From: Ligustrum vulgare
Taxonomy: Eukaryota; Streptophyta; Magnoliopsida; Lamiales; Oleaceae
Assembly (NCBI GenBank): GCA_963555705.1
Contig: OY743172.1
Location: 23,745,446-23,809,445, forward strand
Length of the DNA stretch: 64,000 nt
Direction of reading: 5' to 3'
Part shown: positions 47,401 to 59,800 of the stretch, one piece after another
Numbering within the stretch: the first letter of the stretch is position 1
How the letters are laid out: every line of letters starts with the position of its first letter
Notes under the pieces: model-generated
Database searches by the model: none
The model's input: only the letters and a program-made list of their open reading frames with translations
Told to the model about the DNA's origin: nothing
Program-made: the position numbers and the translations under genes

Positions 47401-48548
47401 TGATAGAGGTTCTCCTGCTTGAATTTAGATTTCGCTCCCAGATTTCTTTACCGCACCTACAGGCTCATGCTAACACTCAAAAATTTCCAGTGATCTGTAC
47501 ATAGCATGACTCCACGTTGAGGATTCCGCCGAGAAGTTATTCTCTCTTAGAGATATGAAAGTTCTCTCTCTCTCACTAGAGTGCCTTCGGAAGATGAAGA
47601 TGTAGAGTTTGAACATGTTGCAGGCGGCTAGTTGTAGACTACATTTGTTGTGCTGAAAGCAGTTCAAGATTGATTTCCAAAAGCTGTACATGATCCACAA
47701 CAGGTAGAAATTACAGTGTCATTCTTCCTTTGTGTGAGTAGGCTTGGTTTTTATACCGTCTTTATACATTTTTGGTCCATTGGATAGGTTCATTATTGTT
47801 ATTTGTGTTGTAAGAGGACCCGAAGTTCGTATACGAGGTTGGTGAGATAGAATCATAATCATCTTGTTTGTTCATGTATAATAGAGGTTTTGCTGTGTAA
47901 TTTGTTTGTACTTTGTACAATGTAATAACCTTTCGAGTGAAGATAAGAAGCTGTTTCTGCTCTCCCTCGTGCCCAAACGACTATTGCCATTGGTAATCAG
48001 TTTTCACTTTTGAGAGTGTCATTTGTTGTGAACATGTAACAAGTTAGCTATGTTCTGCTCAATATTTTAGTCTGTGGTTTAATTTCAAGCTCCTGAACGA
48101 AGAGAAGCTTTACTTGAACAATCTAAAATTGAAAATGACAATGATGTCAAGTGTTAAGCTAACGCTTTAGCAATCTTTCATGTTGGAAATTTTGAATTTT
48201 ATAGTGTGAGATATTGTCTGTGTCAAAAATGGTGTGAACGAATATTCGACTAGTTGAAATTGTTAGTTTTTTTTAAAAAAAACGTCAAATGAAATGTTGT
48301 CATGTGATCGTTTATAAATAAAATTTAAAAAATAAAGTTTTACCAAATGGAGGCTAATTAGCAAACACTTGAAATCTAATAATCTGCTTGTTGATAATAA
48401 TGCTATTGAGGAAGTGAAATGATTGATTGGTTGCTTTCTTTTAAAAAGTAAAGGAAGTTGGACTCATTGATGCCATAAATTGATTACTTGTTTCAAGTAA
48501 ATTGTATAATTTGAAAAAAGATAGTCGAAAGCATCACTACTTTATGCT
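47401..48548. other. BSL 3' UTR and intergenic DNA
   Basis: The first ~550 bases are likely 3' UTR; a TGTAATAACC stretch near 47922 could serve 3' end formation. The part 48270-48357 carries a decayed TTTGGTAA-type MITE end (TTTTACCAAATGGAGGC). No gene is seen. Confidence 0.5.
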
Positions 48549-48797
48549 CTGATCTGAGTAGCATGGGACATGTTGAGTTCCATGTGAATCAGCTAGGACA
48601 ACATTGCAAGGCTATACTCCTAAGAGTGACTGATAGTGAAGTAGTACCGTGAGGGAATGGTGGAAAGAACCCTCTACCGGGGAGTGAAATAGAACATGAA
48701 ACCGTAAGGTCCCAAGCAATGAGAGGAGCTAAATCTATGATTGCGTGCCTGTTGAAGAATGAGCCGACGACTCATAGATAGTGGCTTGGTTAATTTT
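48549..48797 (+). pseudogene. nuclear fragment of plastid 23S rRNA
   Basis: The sequence contains GAGTAGCATGGGACATG, GTGAATCAGCTAGGAC, GATAGTGAAGTAGTACCGTG, GGGGAGTGAAATAGAACATG, AAACCGTAAG and GCCTGTTGAAGAATGAGCC. This is the order of bacterial-type 23S rRNA, and the spellings are closest to my memory of the chloroplast gene. Differences are mostly C-to-T or G-to-A, as expected of a methylated, decaying nuclear insert. It is about 250 bp of a ~2.8-kb gene and cannot function. A mitochondrial 26S origin is less likely. Confidence 0.8.
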
Positions 48798-49016
48798 GAT
48801 GAAAATTCCACTGCGCAGAGACTCTATCACCAGAGAAACAACTATTTCCGTTATAGTAGATTAGGCAATTGGATCACTAGAGAGAATGTTTGTTCAATTC
48901 ACTATATATAGGAAAAACATTTAGTTCTCTTTTCTTTTAAGTAGTTAAAAATTCAATGGATGATTATAATTTGAAAAACATGTTGAGATTGTTCTAAAAC
49001 ATGGGAATCTTTGCCA
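48798..49016. other. no gene seen
   Basis: Short AT-rich spacer between the plastid rRNA fragment and the hAT target duplication. Confidence 0.5.
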
Positions 49017-49024
49017 TTGTGATG

Positions 49025-51361
49025 CAGTGCCGGTCCTGACAATTTTTTGGTCTGAGTCGATCTTTAAAAATGGGCTTCTAAAGTTGTAGTGTTCATCCAC
49101 TTTTTTTTTCTTCATGACAATTTTCTAGAGCAAAACAAATAAATTCAAAAGACAACAAAAAACTTAAAATGAATGTAATATTCAAAATATTTATATTACT
49201 AATAATAAGATCAAACATGTTCAAAATGATCACTTAAATACAACCCGCCTTACAGTCTTGGAAGCAGAAGTATTAATAAACTCTGTGTAATCAAGTTGTT
49301 CAATAATTTCTTTCTCAATTGATAACATCGTCAATCCATTCAATCTTTCTTGCGACATAGTTGATCGGAGATAAGTTTTGATCAACTTCAACTTTGAGAA
49401 ACTTCTTTCTGTACTTGCAACTGTAACGAGTATAGTTAGCAATATTTTGTAGGCAACATAAGCATTTGGAAAACAACAATCCATTTTCTTCAAATAATCC
49501 ACTACATCAATTGCTGGTTTGTTTCTCTTGATAAGGAGCACTTCAAGAATGTTAACTCAAAAAACAAATCTTGCTCATGAATATCAAAACAACCATTATG
49601 TGTCAGAGAATTTTCAAGATTCTTGCAAGACCTCAATAAGGTAATATCATCATCATCATCATCACCTTGTAACTTCTCCAAATTAAACAAAAAACCAAAC
49701 GTTTCTTCATATTTTTTAAACTGTGCAAATCCTAGATGAATAGAAGAATGAGCTTGGTCAGTTATGAAGAGAAAGTAGTTAATTCTAAAACAATCCTTAG
49801 CTGATTGTGTTACTTCTTCACCGCTACTTTCATCAAATTGCTTTTTTCTTCGGACAACACTTTTTTCTCGAAAGACAGCTTCAATACCCATCTCACTTGC
49901 CATTTGTTTAGCTTCAACCATGGCCTTATCAAATCCAAATTCTGTATACTCTTCAAGAAATAAAATAAGTCCATTTAAAGTTTGTAGCAACATTAATGTC
50001 CATGTTTTCAGATTAAAGAAATTTACTCACAGTATTTATGGCATGTAACTAATTGTACCAAATTACCATACCAAGCAAGAACTCAAAACTCTCAAGTTCA
50101 TATAATGCTAAGGATTCAGCTTCACTCTTTCATTTGGGATCTTCAGTATCACTTGTAAGTCAAGTAAAGCATCTCTGATTTGTGTAGTTTGCTCTTTTAT
50201 TGGTTCTTTCAACATGGCTTTCCCAGCATGTTTGTGACAATGGCTTAACTGTCAAACACTTCACATGCTTTTTGAAAATCTTCCATCGCTTGGTAGAAGA
50301 GGAGAATAATGTATATATGTGCTGTATTACTCCGAAAAATGACATAGCTTTAGGACAACAGTTCGCCGTATCACACAATGCCAGATTAAGACTATGACAA
50401 CCACAAGGAGTATTAAAAGCTCGGGGATCTATTTCAACTTTCAAGTAATCTACTCTGTACACCTTTGTACAATATAGGATTACTGAAAAATATTTTGCCT
50501 TTTTAACTTTTGCAAGTATTTTTTTCTTACCTCAATTGCCAACATTTGAATCAATTCATTTTGAATTCTACGACCAAGATATGTAGTACAACTCTAGCGA
50601 TCTTTAATACGCCTAAGGTTCTCTTTCATTATTGGATCAAACTGAGCAATAATTTGAATCGTTTGCAGGAAGATGTCATTGTTTTCAACATAAAACTTCT
50701 CATAACTTCCTCGAAATGCCAAGTTATTTTTTGTCAATCCTTGCACAACAGCAATTATCCTTTGTAACACTTGTTTCCAATGTTCCCTTTCTTTGCTGAT
50801 TTGTTCTTGTACACTTGCATCAATAGTCTTATTTTTTTTGGAATCTTCTCTCCAATTCTAGCAAACCAATCATACACTCCATATGCTCCTTGCTTGCTTC
50901 ATGAGTTCTAAGACAACGACTTAAGTTATGCCAATCATTGTAACCTTCATTAGGTAGTTGACCAAACATGTTCTTATTTTTTTGCTTCTTGAACAATTTG
51001 CATGGAAAACAAAAACTCTTGTCCAAAGAAACTGAGTATACAAGCCATCTTCTATCATTTTCCTCCCCATTTGACAGAGACACAAATTTCCATTTATGCT
51101 TCTGCGCCTATTTTTGTTTTGAATATTTTGAATTTGATGTAATGCTTCTAGCCTTCTATGACCCAAGTTCTTTATGGACTATTGCTTGTAATTTGTTTTG
51201 TTTATTTGGGCCAATCCAAACAAGAAACCATTTCAATTAAACTTCCTTCCCTTTTTTTTTTTTTTAATATAACATCAAACAAAATTTTGGGCTTCAGACT
51301 TTTTTTGGGCCTATTGGGCTTAGTCGGTGGACTCTTCTGACTCATGGAAGGACTAGCCCTG
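49025..51361 (-). mobile_element. hAT transposon with perfect 8-bp target duplication
   Basis: TTGTGATG at 49017-49024 and 51362-51369 flank a 2,337-bp element. Its ends CAGTGCCGGTCCT and (complement) CAGGGCTAGTCCT are typical hAT termini, matching at 10 of 13 by eye. A broken TTF/hAT transposase gene lies inside on the minus strand. All hallmarks of insertion are present but the transposase is disrupted, so it is non-autonomous now. Confidence 0.93.
49230..51083 (-). pseudogene. TTF-zinc-finger (ZMYM1-like) hAT transposase, broken
   Basis: In order on the minus strand: a TTF-type finger region (RRWLVYSVSLDKSFCFPCKLF, 50829-51083); a middle part with HSLNLALCDTA and LSQTCWESH (50160-50462); a part rich in acidic residues (49502-49993); and the C-terminal hAT dimerisation region (LLTILVTVASTERSFSKLKL, RLNGLTMLSIE, 49230-49541). 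These pieces lie in separate frames with stops between, and about 370 bases between the first and second pieces show no good frame. Plant genomes hold many such genes, annotated as zinc finger MYM-type or DUF4371 proteins. Confidence 0.88.
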
Positions 51362-51369
51362 TTGTGATG

Positions 51370-52459
51370 GCTAAAATATGTTTCAAGAACTAAAAGTTTT
51401 GTGAAATCTTTTAGTGGAAATTACAACCAACCCTACTTTTAAAGATTCAAATTCATAAATGAGACCAAACTCATATTACTTCAAAAATTAGGTCTTATTT
51501 CAAATTTTAATTAATTAAAAAATTTACATAATATTATTCTATTAATTATCTAATTATATCCCAATTTTAAATCACAATACACAATTTCAAACCCTAATCA
51601 TCTCTCTCTCTCTCACTCTCCAGCCTACCACAGCCACGCTTCCCATCTGTACATTTTTCTTCACGCCTTAAGAGCCACCATTAACCTTACAAATCACCAC
51701 CATAGGAGGCCAACCGGTGCTCAGACTCCGGCGATTAACATACCCAGCCTAAAAAATGCCTCTCCGTGCAGGGGTGTGACGATCCGCCGCTGATATTACT
51801 CTGCAAGATCTCTGCCACCAGAGTCTATGACCACCGTTGGTAGCCGCAATTTCAACATAAACCTAAAGCTAGAGGCGGCGACGATGCCTCCATGAGGTCG
51901 AGCGGCGGCGACGCCTCTATCAGGCAGTAGCATCACTACTACCATCAAACAGTAGCGTCGATGCACCGATCTAGCAGCGACGTCGCCGCTTCTAGTTCGG
52001 GCTGCTGCTTCTAGATCGAGTGGTACAGCTACTTCGATCCGATTTTTTTTTTTTTTTTTTACATTTAAGTGCTGAGTGGAGGCAATGTTGGTGATGGTGA
52101 GGGATGGAATGGAGTTTTTGTATTGTAATTTTTAGATGTGGTCGAGTTTGCTACTGGTGGTGGAGGCGGTGGTGGCACCAAGACAGTGGTGTTGTTGGAG
52201 ACAGGAGACTGTTAGGGATGAGGAGTCTGTAATTCCATAAATGTGGTGGTGGAGGATGGGGCTGTGGTGGATGCGGTGGTGGTGGTGGTTATGTTTTTGT
52301 GTTGCAGTGTGGCGTGATGGGTGAATGCAAGCGTTGTTTTTTTTTTGTGATGATGTTGAGGTTGATGTGGAGGAAGCAACGACGATATTCAAGTGGTACT
52401 GTCGTGGTGGTGGTGGTGTTGAGACGGTGATGGCGGTGTGTTGGTGTTGCTGTTGAGAC
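51370..52459. other. CT-rich and GC-rich intergenic block, no gene recognised
   Basis: A CTCTCTCT tract (51600-51623) leads into GC-rich sequence with GCGGCGACG-type triplets (51860-51990). G-rich GGTGGTGG stretches follow at 52140-52460. Frames are short or low-complexity on both strands. It looks like a decayed gene front with triplet expansions. Confidence 0.4.
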
Positions 52460-52920
52460 GGCGACCTTATAATTTAATACGTTGTGACCTAATAATTTAA
52501 TATGTTATAACCTAGTAATTTAGTATGTTGTGACCTAGAAAAAAGTCGGGATTGACTAATTTGAAATTTGTGTGACCTAATGATTTAGTAATTTGTGATC
52601 TTGAAATTAGTTGTAAAACTTGTGACCTAATAATTTAATACATTGTGCTTGTGATATAGAAAAACGTTGAGATTGATTAATTTGACATTTATGTGATCTA
52701 ATGATTTAGTAATTTGTGACTTTGAATTCAGTTGTGCAACTTGTGATCTAATAATTTAATACTTTGTGACCTAGAAAAAAGTCCGGATTGACTAATTTAA
52801 CATTTGCGTGACCTAATGATTTAGTAATTTGTGACCTTGAAATCAGTTGTGAAACTTGTGACCTAAAAGATTTGTGTTTGTGACATGAAATTATGCAATG
52901 TTGTGACCTTAATATGTATA
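52460..52920. repeat. minisatellite array, ~115-121-bp unit
   Basis: GTGACCTAGAAAAAAGTCGG (52530), GTGATATAGAAAAACGTTGA (52651) and GTGACCTAGAAAAAAGTCCG (52766) begin successive units. Each is followed by GATTGACTAATTT, TGACCTAATGATTTAGTAAT and TTGAAATCAGTTGT. There is a part copy at each end. The submotif GTGACCTAATAATTTA also recurs within the unit. Confidence 0.85.
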
Positions 52921-54667
52921 ATTAATAAAACATTTTTAATTATTTAACATAATTAATTAATATTAACTAAAACCTGATTTTTGAATATATACAGGTTTGA
53001 TCTTATTTTTGAAATCTATATTTGTAAACTCCTTAATTATGTATTTTTCCCAATCTTTTACCATAAGAGACACACACACACACACATTTTATTATTGTTT
53101 TTTTTTTTTTAAATGCATATTGGCAATACTTGTTACGGTTGAATTTGCATAAAGAAGTTCTTCAAAATTAAAGTTATTCATGAGAAACACTGAATGTGCT
53201 AATTTTAATATCTATTGAACATGATTTGTCTGAAAATGTTAATTACAAATAGATTTATTAATGATTTTGGTTCTAGAAATGCGAGAAGTATTTTCACATG
53301 ATTTGCTACATTCAATTACATATGGTATTGCTTGAGGTGTTTTTACTGTTTTGTTTGACTGATTTTTTCATATGGAATTTCTTGAAGTTGTTAAAATAAT
53401 TTATTATTATTTTTATTTTTTTTGGAAAACATGAGTTTTCTGGATGTTATGAAGCTTTCAAGCATAAATCAAGTGTTCTACTTGTACTTTTTCATTCATG
53501 ATATCTTAAAAAACAAATAAATATTGAAATGTTACATTTAAAAAAAAAAACATTGAAATGCTATATTTTTGTGTGTATTAATTTTATATTCAACTAATTA
53601 TATATATTTGTATTTTTTTTATAAAGGCTTTTTAATTAAATGAAAGAGGGGACACCCTCATGTTTCATCGAAGACACTCAAAATCTCATAATCTGTAATG
53701 CAAATGGGCAAGATACATTTCCCCCCTTCTATCAACATACTTTTACTCCCATATACCAGCTTTAACCAAGAATTGGTTTCCCCACATTATTTCGCAAACT
53801 TCTGGAACCTTCTCTAAACCTCTTTCAAGTACTTTAAAATCAGTATTCTAAAAAGCGTAAAACGTGATTGAATAGCAAAATCAAGTTTTAAGCTTTAACG
53901 AGCAACGAGCCTAACGAAGACTAAGCGTAAAACACGTAAACATGGTAAACGATAAAAATAAATTTCGTGCATAAACCATCGCTTAAGGGAGGTCAACATG
54001 AGCATTTTGAAACACAAAACAAGTAGGCTGCTAGCCTACACTATTGGCCAGTCACAGTGCCTCCACTTTTTTTTTTTAAATATATTTATTAATGTTAAAC
54101 TAAATAAAAAACAAATAAAAGCAAAATGTTGATTCTGACATATTTGATGTTTGTTGTAAGAGCAATGCTACGTGCACAACACATTTATAAATTGATTGAT
54201 AGATATGTGAGTTATTTCAATATGTTTCTCCACACATAACATCGCTTACAAAATTAGTATCTACAGTTTTGCCACATAATATTTCATCCCATCTGTTAAT
54301 CCATCTTTATGAGTAATGTTTTCCTTGCTGTAATTTTTTTATTTATTAAGATTGATCATTATTTATTAAGGGTTTATTTTCACACCTTTCGATTTTTTGA
54401 CTTTTTTTTTTTTTTGTGAGTAGGCTTATGTTTAAAATACTTCTAGACTAACAACTCGTCTCACAATAGGAAAACAATCAATACGTAAATACCTAATTTA
54501 GTCATTTAAATATTGAATAATAATATTCATAGTAGGCGATTACAGTACTCGCCATACGTACTCATTCCACTTATGATTATTTTATTATTAATATAAAAAA
54601 TTATTTAATTGTTTTTAATAATTATTAAAATCATGGCACATGATGTCACATAAAACAATTACTCACT
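52921..54667. other. AT-rich intergenic DNA, no gene
   Basis: It contains a short CA tract at about 53071-53086, several poly-T and poly-A runs and AT-rich text. Nothing recognisable. Confidence 0.5.
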
Positions 54668-54843
54668 AGCCTCAATTTGGTAATTGTTTGGTTTATAAAC
54701 TGATTTATTTATAATTTTGAGGTAAAAAGTAGTGGTTAAAAATTGGAGAGAGAAAAGTGTGTTATTAAAAAGTGATTTGAGAAATTGTGTAATTTAAAAA
54801 TTGGTTTATAAATAAAAAAAAAGGACATTTACCAAACGAAGGT
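54668..54843. repeat. TTTGGTAA-ended MITE, copy d
   Basis: The ends AGCCTCAATTTGGTAA and TTACCAAACGAAGGT are inverted. The interior has TTGTTTGGTTTATAAACTG, TTTGAGGTAAAAAGTAGTGG, GGAGAGAGAAAAGTGTG and GTGATTTGAGAAATTGTG, as in copies b and c. Confidence 0.75.
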
Positions 54844-56083
54844 ATAACACCACTCTTAAATATTAGTTAAACTCAACCTGAAACTAAAAGAAGAATGTAC
54901 AAAAATGAGCGTAACTTTCAACTTGGGTGTAAGACTTGCTCAAATGGTTACAATTTGAAAGTGTTTTTCGTTTATGTACATTTCAATTTTCTTGTTTATT
55001 GGTGGATTTCAATATATTTCTTTATTTAGGGGTCGAGTTTTTTTTGGTCCGAGCTCAACTCGAGCTTTTTCAAATCGAGCCGGGTCAGGTCTCGAGATTT
55101 TATTTTATTTTTCAAATTATTTTTATAACAAAAATTTATAAATTTGTGATCAGAACGAATTCGGCCAAAACCACCATCCCCGTGACCTATTCGAGTTTCT
55201 ATCCCTTGCCAAACCCATCTCGAGGGTTGGATGGGAGAGTTTTTTCGCACCATTGGAATTGATTACCCGTGGATTCGAGGTGGGTCGATTTTTTTGCCAT
55301 CTCTAGTAATAATAATTATTTTTGAATAATTATATTTTAATAACAAATGTTGTTGATGCACGATTTTACGTGGATTACAAGTGATAACTTATGACATGAT
55401 GTGGCCTATTAGATGACGCATGACCTGACTTGGAGCACTAACCTCTTAGGATTATAACTCACCACATCAGTTCGTGCACGAACTGAAGGCTTATCAAATG
55501 ATGCACGACTTGAAGATACACATTGTGTACGACCTAAATATTATTATCACTTAGATTATTATTCAATTATTATCCTGACATTAGAATAGTTGAACTAATT
55601 AAAAATTTAACTATTTTGTACTTTATAAGAACTCAACTAGTATAGTTAAGATGTACTATCGAGTAGTCAGGGTAGCTCATAAAAGGATACCAACTTTGAT
55701 AATTCTAAGTCAATTCACTCAATACAAGAAATCTTATGTCAAGCCTTTGCCTCTATTCTGGAAATCAGATTTTTTTGGTTTATAAACTCTATAATTTTCA
55801 ATACAAATTTTTAACCACATATATTTTCTCTCTCCAATTTTAACCCTCTAATTACCTCGAAATACGCGAAATAAACAAAAAAAAATTGGTTTATTCCAGC
55901 CGCCGAACAGTGACTTTATCTAGCACGATCTGGGGTCTACCTCTTACAATCATTGTATATCACACATTACAGATATTGATCACCTATTTTTTTGCTGACC
56001 TGGAATACATATATTTCAACCGTCCACAAATATATAAAGAACGCATTTCTTAAAATCACTTTTTAAACAAAGACATTTTTTGA
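54844..56083. other. intergenic with two MITE remnants
   Basis: Positions ~55010-55305 end in GTCGATTTTTTTGCCATCTCTA, the right terminus of the hAT-type MITE seen at 34274 and 61536, but no left end or target duplication is found. Positions ~55768-55905 carry GGTTTATAAACTC and TTTTCTCTCTCCAATTTT of the TTTGGTAA family. No gene. Confidence 0.5.
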
Positions 56084-56822
56084 TGCGAACCCCTTCGGTG
56101 TGTTGACCGAAAATTCCCACAACAATTTTAATACCAACCCAAGAAAGATAAAGTGGTAAATAAATGGATAAACACCTTAACCCAAGTTTAATTCTAACCC
56201 AAAATTCAAGGATTAACAAACCTAGCCCAATGGGGGTTACTTAAACAAATTCTAAGGTGGGGGAAAATAAACAACAACACAAGAATAACAATACTCAAGC
56301 AAAGTTGATTAAATTCCAAGAAGATATCAAGAACAAAGGAGGTTTTAACCTTACCTCAAAGGGGGTCTTCAAGACCAAGCTCTCAAGAGCATTCAAATGA
56401 ACAACCAAGTTATCTTACAAATGAACAAGAAATGTGTATAAAAGGTAAAAAATGGGTAAAATGTGCAATTTCGGTATTTACAAGAAAAATCCCGTTTTTT
56501 GAAAACCTGGAGTGTTTCGGTCGATCGAAAATAGTTCGGTCGATCACAGGGTCGACCGAAAGTGGACTTTCGGTCGACCGCCACTCATCCGAAAGTGACT
56601 GAGGCTGGAACAAAATTCCTCTGCAGAAGTTCGGTCGACCGGAAGAAAGTTCGGTCGACCGAAAGTGGCTGAAACTCCAATTTTGGCTCCAACTTGATTC
56701 TTGGCTTCTTTTCTTGATTTATTCACGTTGTTTAGCCTCGAATCTTGAACCTCTTCAACTTCAGATCTCGTCTGGGTCCCATGGGCACGTGCATTGAGGT
56801 TTGACTTTCTCGATTCTCATCA
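56084..56822 (-). repeat. 3' LTR of the gypsy-like element
   Basis: Outer left LTR. It holds a cluster of the palindrome CGGTCGACCG and its variants CGGTCGATCG (56515-56665), separated by short spacers, in what would be U3. The long internal frame runs on into its first ~90 bases, to 56732. Confidence 0.93.
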
Positions 56823-59800
56823 TCCCCTCCCTCTTGAAAATGATTCGACCTCGAATCTTGCTTGAATGCACTGTCGTGAAACTCCTTGAACTTTGATCTT
56901 GCAACATTGTGTACCACAGGTTCATGCAATGAAGTTGGACCTTCGCGATTCTCATCATCTCCTCCATCTCGAAAGAGATTCGACCACGAATCGGCACCTA
57001 CAATAAAAATAGAAAATTCAGACACAATAAATGTAACTGAAATTTCATACTCACCGTGCAAAATCAATTTGCAGGCGTTGCCAAAAGCTTGAGATGTGCC
57101 AACACTGCAAAGTAGCAATTTGGATTTTATTTGATCGGGGGGTCGCTCCTTCCACGAATGGGAATACATCCGGCCGCCCGGGTCTAATGGAATATGCTTC
57201 CTACCATTGTTGGCATTGGAAATACATTGTATACCAATTCCCTCAAATGGAAGCTCGAGCCTCCTGCAAAGGGGCTTAACCAAAGGTGCATTCTCGTGGC
57301 CACCTAAACCAACTCTTTCTTCAATAAACATATGCATAAAGTTCAACACAGTTAATATGTTAAAGTCACAAGCAATTTTAAGTGGAGAAAACTTGCTAAT
57401 ATGATGAGCAATTAAATCGCAAGCAAATTTAACAACCACAAAATTAGCACCAACTTTGTGCAAATGCACGACCTCCTGAAAGAAAAGATTAGCTAGGTTG
57501 ATGACCTTGTTGGTTTCATGGCATGCAATCAAACGTGACATTTTAATTCTTCTACCAACAATCACAAAAATAGCTTCATCTTCTTTCTTTGTTCCAAGTA
57601 AACCCACTATAAGATTCATAGAAGTAGTACTCCCAGGTTTACTCATGATGGGCAAATATGCATGGAATTCTTGGAGGAAAAACTTAAGTTTAGCCATTTT
57701 ACAAGTTCGGCATTTACTGCAAGTGCAAACATGTTCAACACCAATCTTCAAAATAGGCCAATAAAATTGATCACATAATACCCCTAAAACCCCATTGGTT
57801 TTAAATCGCCATATCAAACAACTATCATGTGCTCCTCCCACTAGCAATTCACGCATGACACATTTACAAGGAAACAATCCAATTTTCCAAAACAAATAAT
57901 TATCATGCCCATAAAATCCATCAAAATATTGCTCACAACATGATTCATAGATGTTTAACAAATTCGGATATTTAACATGCATGCTCTTACTATGTTCAAG
58001 ACGGAATGAGGGAGCATCTAGAAATGTTAGAAGCGAAGTCCTTTTATCATCAAAACATCCCAATAAATTTTTCCCATGGACTCCCCTAACTAGCAATTCC
58101 TTTAGAGAGCCAATATGCAAGTCAAGCATATTTTCACAAAATAAGAATTTATCAAGCCAATGATATGTACTATATGCAACATTTTTACAAAAAGATTTGG
58201 TACTTATGCAATTGGGCACATGCAAAAAGTTGCATTTACAAATTAAGCACTCATCATGACAATGATTCTTACCACATGTTACATTTTCACAAGTCAACAA
58301 CACACTTGTCAAATCTACATCAAGATCATACAACCCTCTAATGTATTCAAAACACAATAACCTTGCATTCAAAGAAATGTTAGGAGCATACCTCCTAGAT
58401 GTTGCATTGGTTATCCCATTTTCTTGACCTCGGTTGTACTCGTTGTTGTAAGAAAATGTTTCCATGAATTTCTTCCATAAGGCATGCTTTTGGAGTTCTT
58501 TGTTGCCTTGATAAGTTAGTCTCACAATTTCTTGCAACAAAGACATGACAAAACTAGGGAGGGAAGTGTTAGAGTATTCAAGAGTAAAGAACATTTCGGG
58601 GTGATCTTTTCTCTCAATTTTCTTGGTGGCACTCATCACTTCCTCACCTTTTTCTGAGGTAGAATCCTCAACCCTCGGTTCTTTTCTCACCTCTCCTTTT
58701 TCTGGAGTCGTGGCTCCAACCCTCACTGCCTCTCCTTTTTCTAGGGACGTGGCCCCAACTCTCATGCTCTCATTTTTATTTTCTTTCCTTTTCTCACTCT
58801 CTTCCTCAAATTCCTTCTTGAGCTTCATTTGGTCTTTGCATATTTCTTCCGGGCTCAAAGATAGGATCACAACCTTTTTTCCATCCATTTGGAAGCTACA
58901 CCGGTTCCTTCTCCTATCAAGATTCACATTTCGCTCACATTGTCAAGGTCTCCCCAAGATTATGTGAGTAGTGTGTAAGGGAACCACATCACATAATATT
59001 TGATCACTATAAGTACCAATGTGAAAAGTAAGAAGAACTTGTTCACTTACCCTCACCTCCCCATAGTCATTCAACCTTTGCAATACATAGGGATTAGGAT
59101 GCTTCATAACCGGTAACCCCAATTTCTCCACCCTACTAGCACTCACCAAATTCGTGTCACTCTCCCCATCTATAATGAGACTACATGCCCTATCCCCCAC
59201 AAGGCATCTAGTGTAGAAAGTATTTCCTCCATGCTTCTCCCTCTCATTATCATGGGCCAAAAATTTTGGTAGCCTAGCATTCATCTCCTTCACTACTTCT
59301 CTACTTCCACTACCTTCCCTCCTATGGAATGATGAAGTCTTCATTTGCTCAATATCAACCTTCTCATCCATCCCATCTCCACTCCTATCTACCCATTCTC
59401 TTCGTCTTCTACCCATTCTTCAATCTTCTTCCACTTCTCCAACTTTACCCATTCCATGGAGTGATGAATTTTGCATTCTCGCACTATCAATATTTTCATC
59501 AATTCCATCTCCACTCCTATCTACCCATTCTCCTCTTTTCCTATGCATGCTCCCATTTTGTTTACTATCCTTTTCATCATCCCAAGCATCCCTTCTAATT
59601 TTCCTATTCAAATTCCCATTTTGTTTTCTACCTCCATCCCTATACACTACATCCCCAAGATTATCCTTCACCCTTCTTCTACTACACATCATTTCTTCAC
59701 CTCCCCTATTTGATGTACTCTCCCCTCTTGTTCCTAAATTTTCCAACTCACCCCTACCTTTCTCCATTTGTCTAGCCATGGTGGTTGAAAGATTTTTCAA

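Noticed and set aside
48549..48797. A working nuclear rRNA gene
   Set aside because: Only ~250 bp with many transitions, of the plastid/bacterial 23S type and not cytosolic 25S.
52132..52392. His/Thr/Ser-rich minus frame
   Set aside because: Low-complexity translation of the GGT-rich tract, not a protein I can support.
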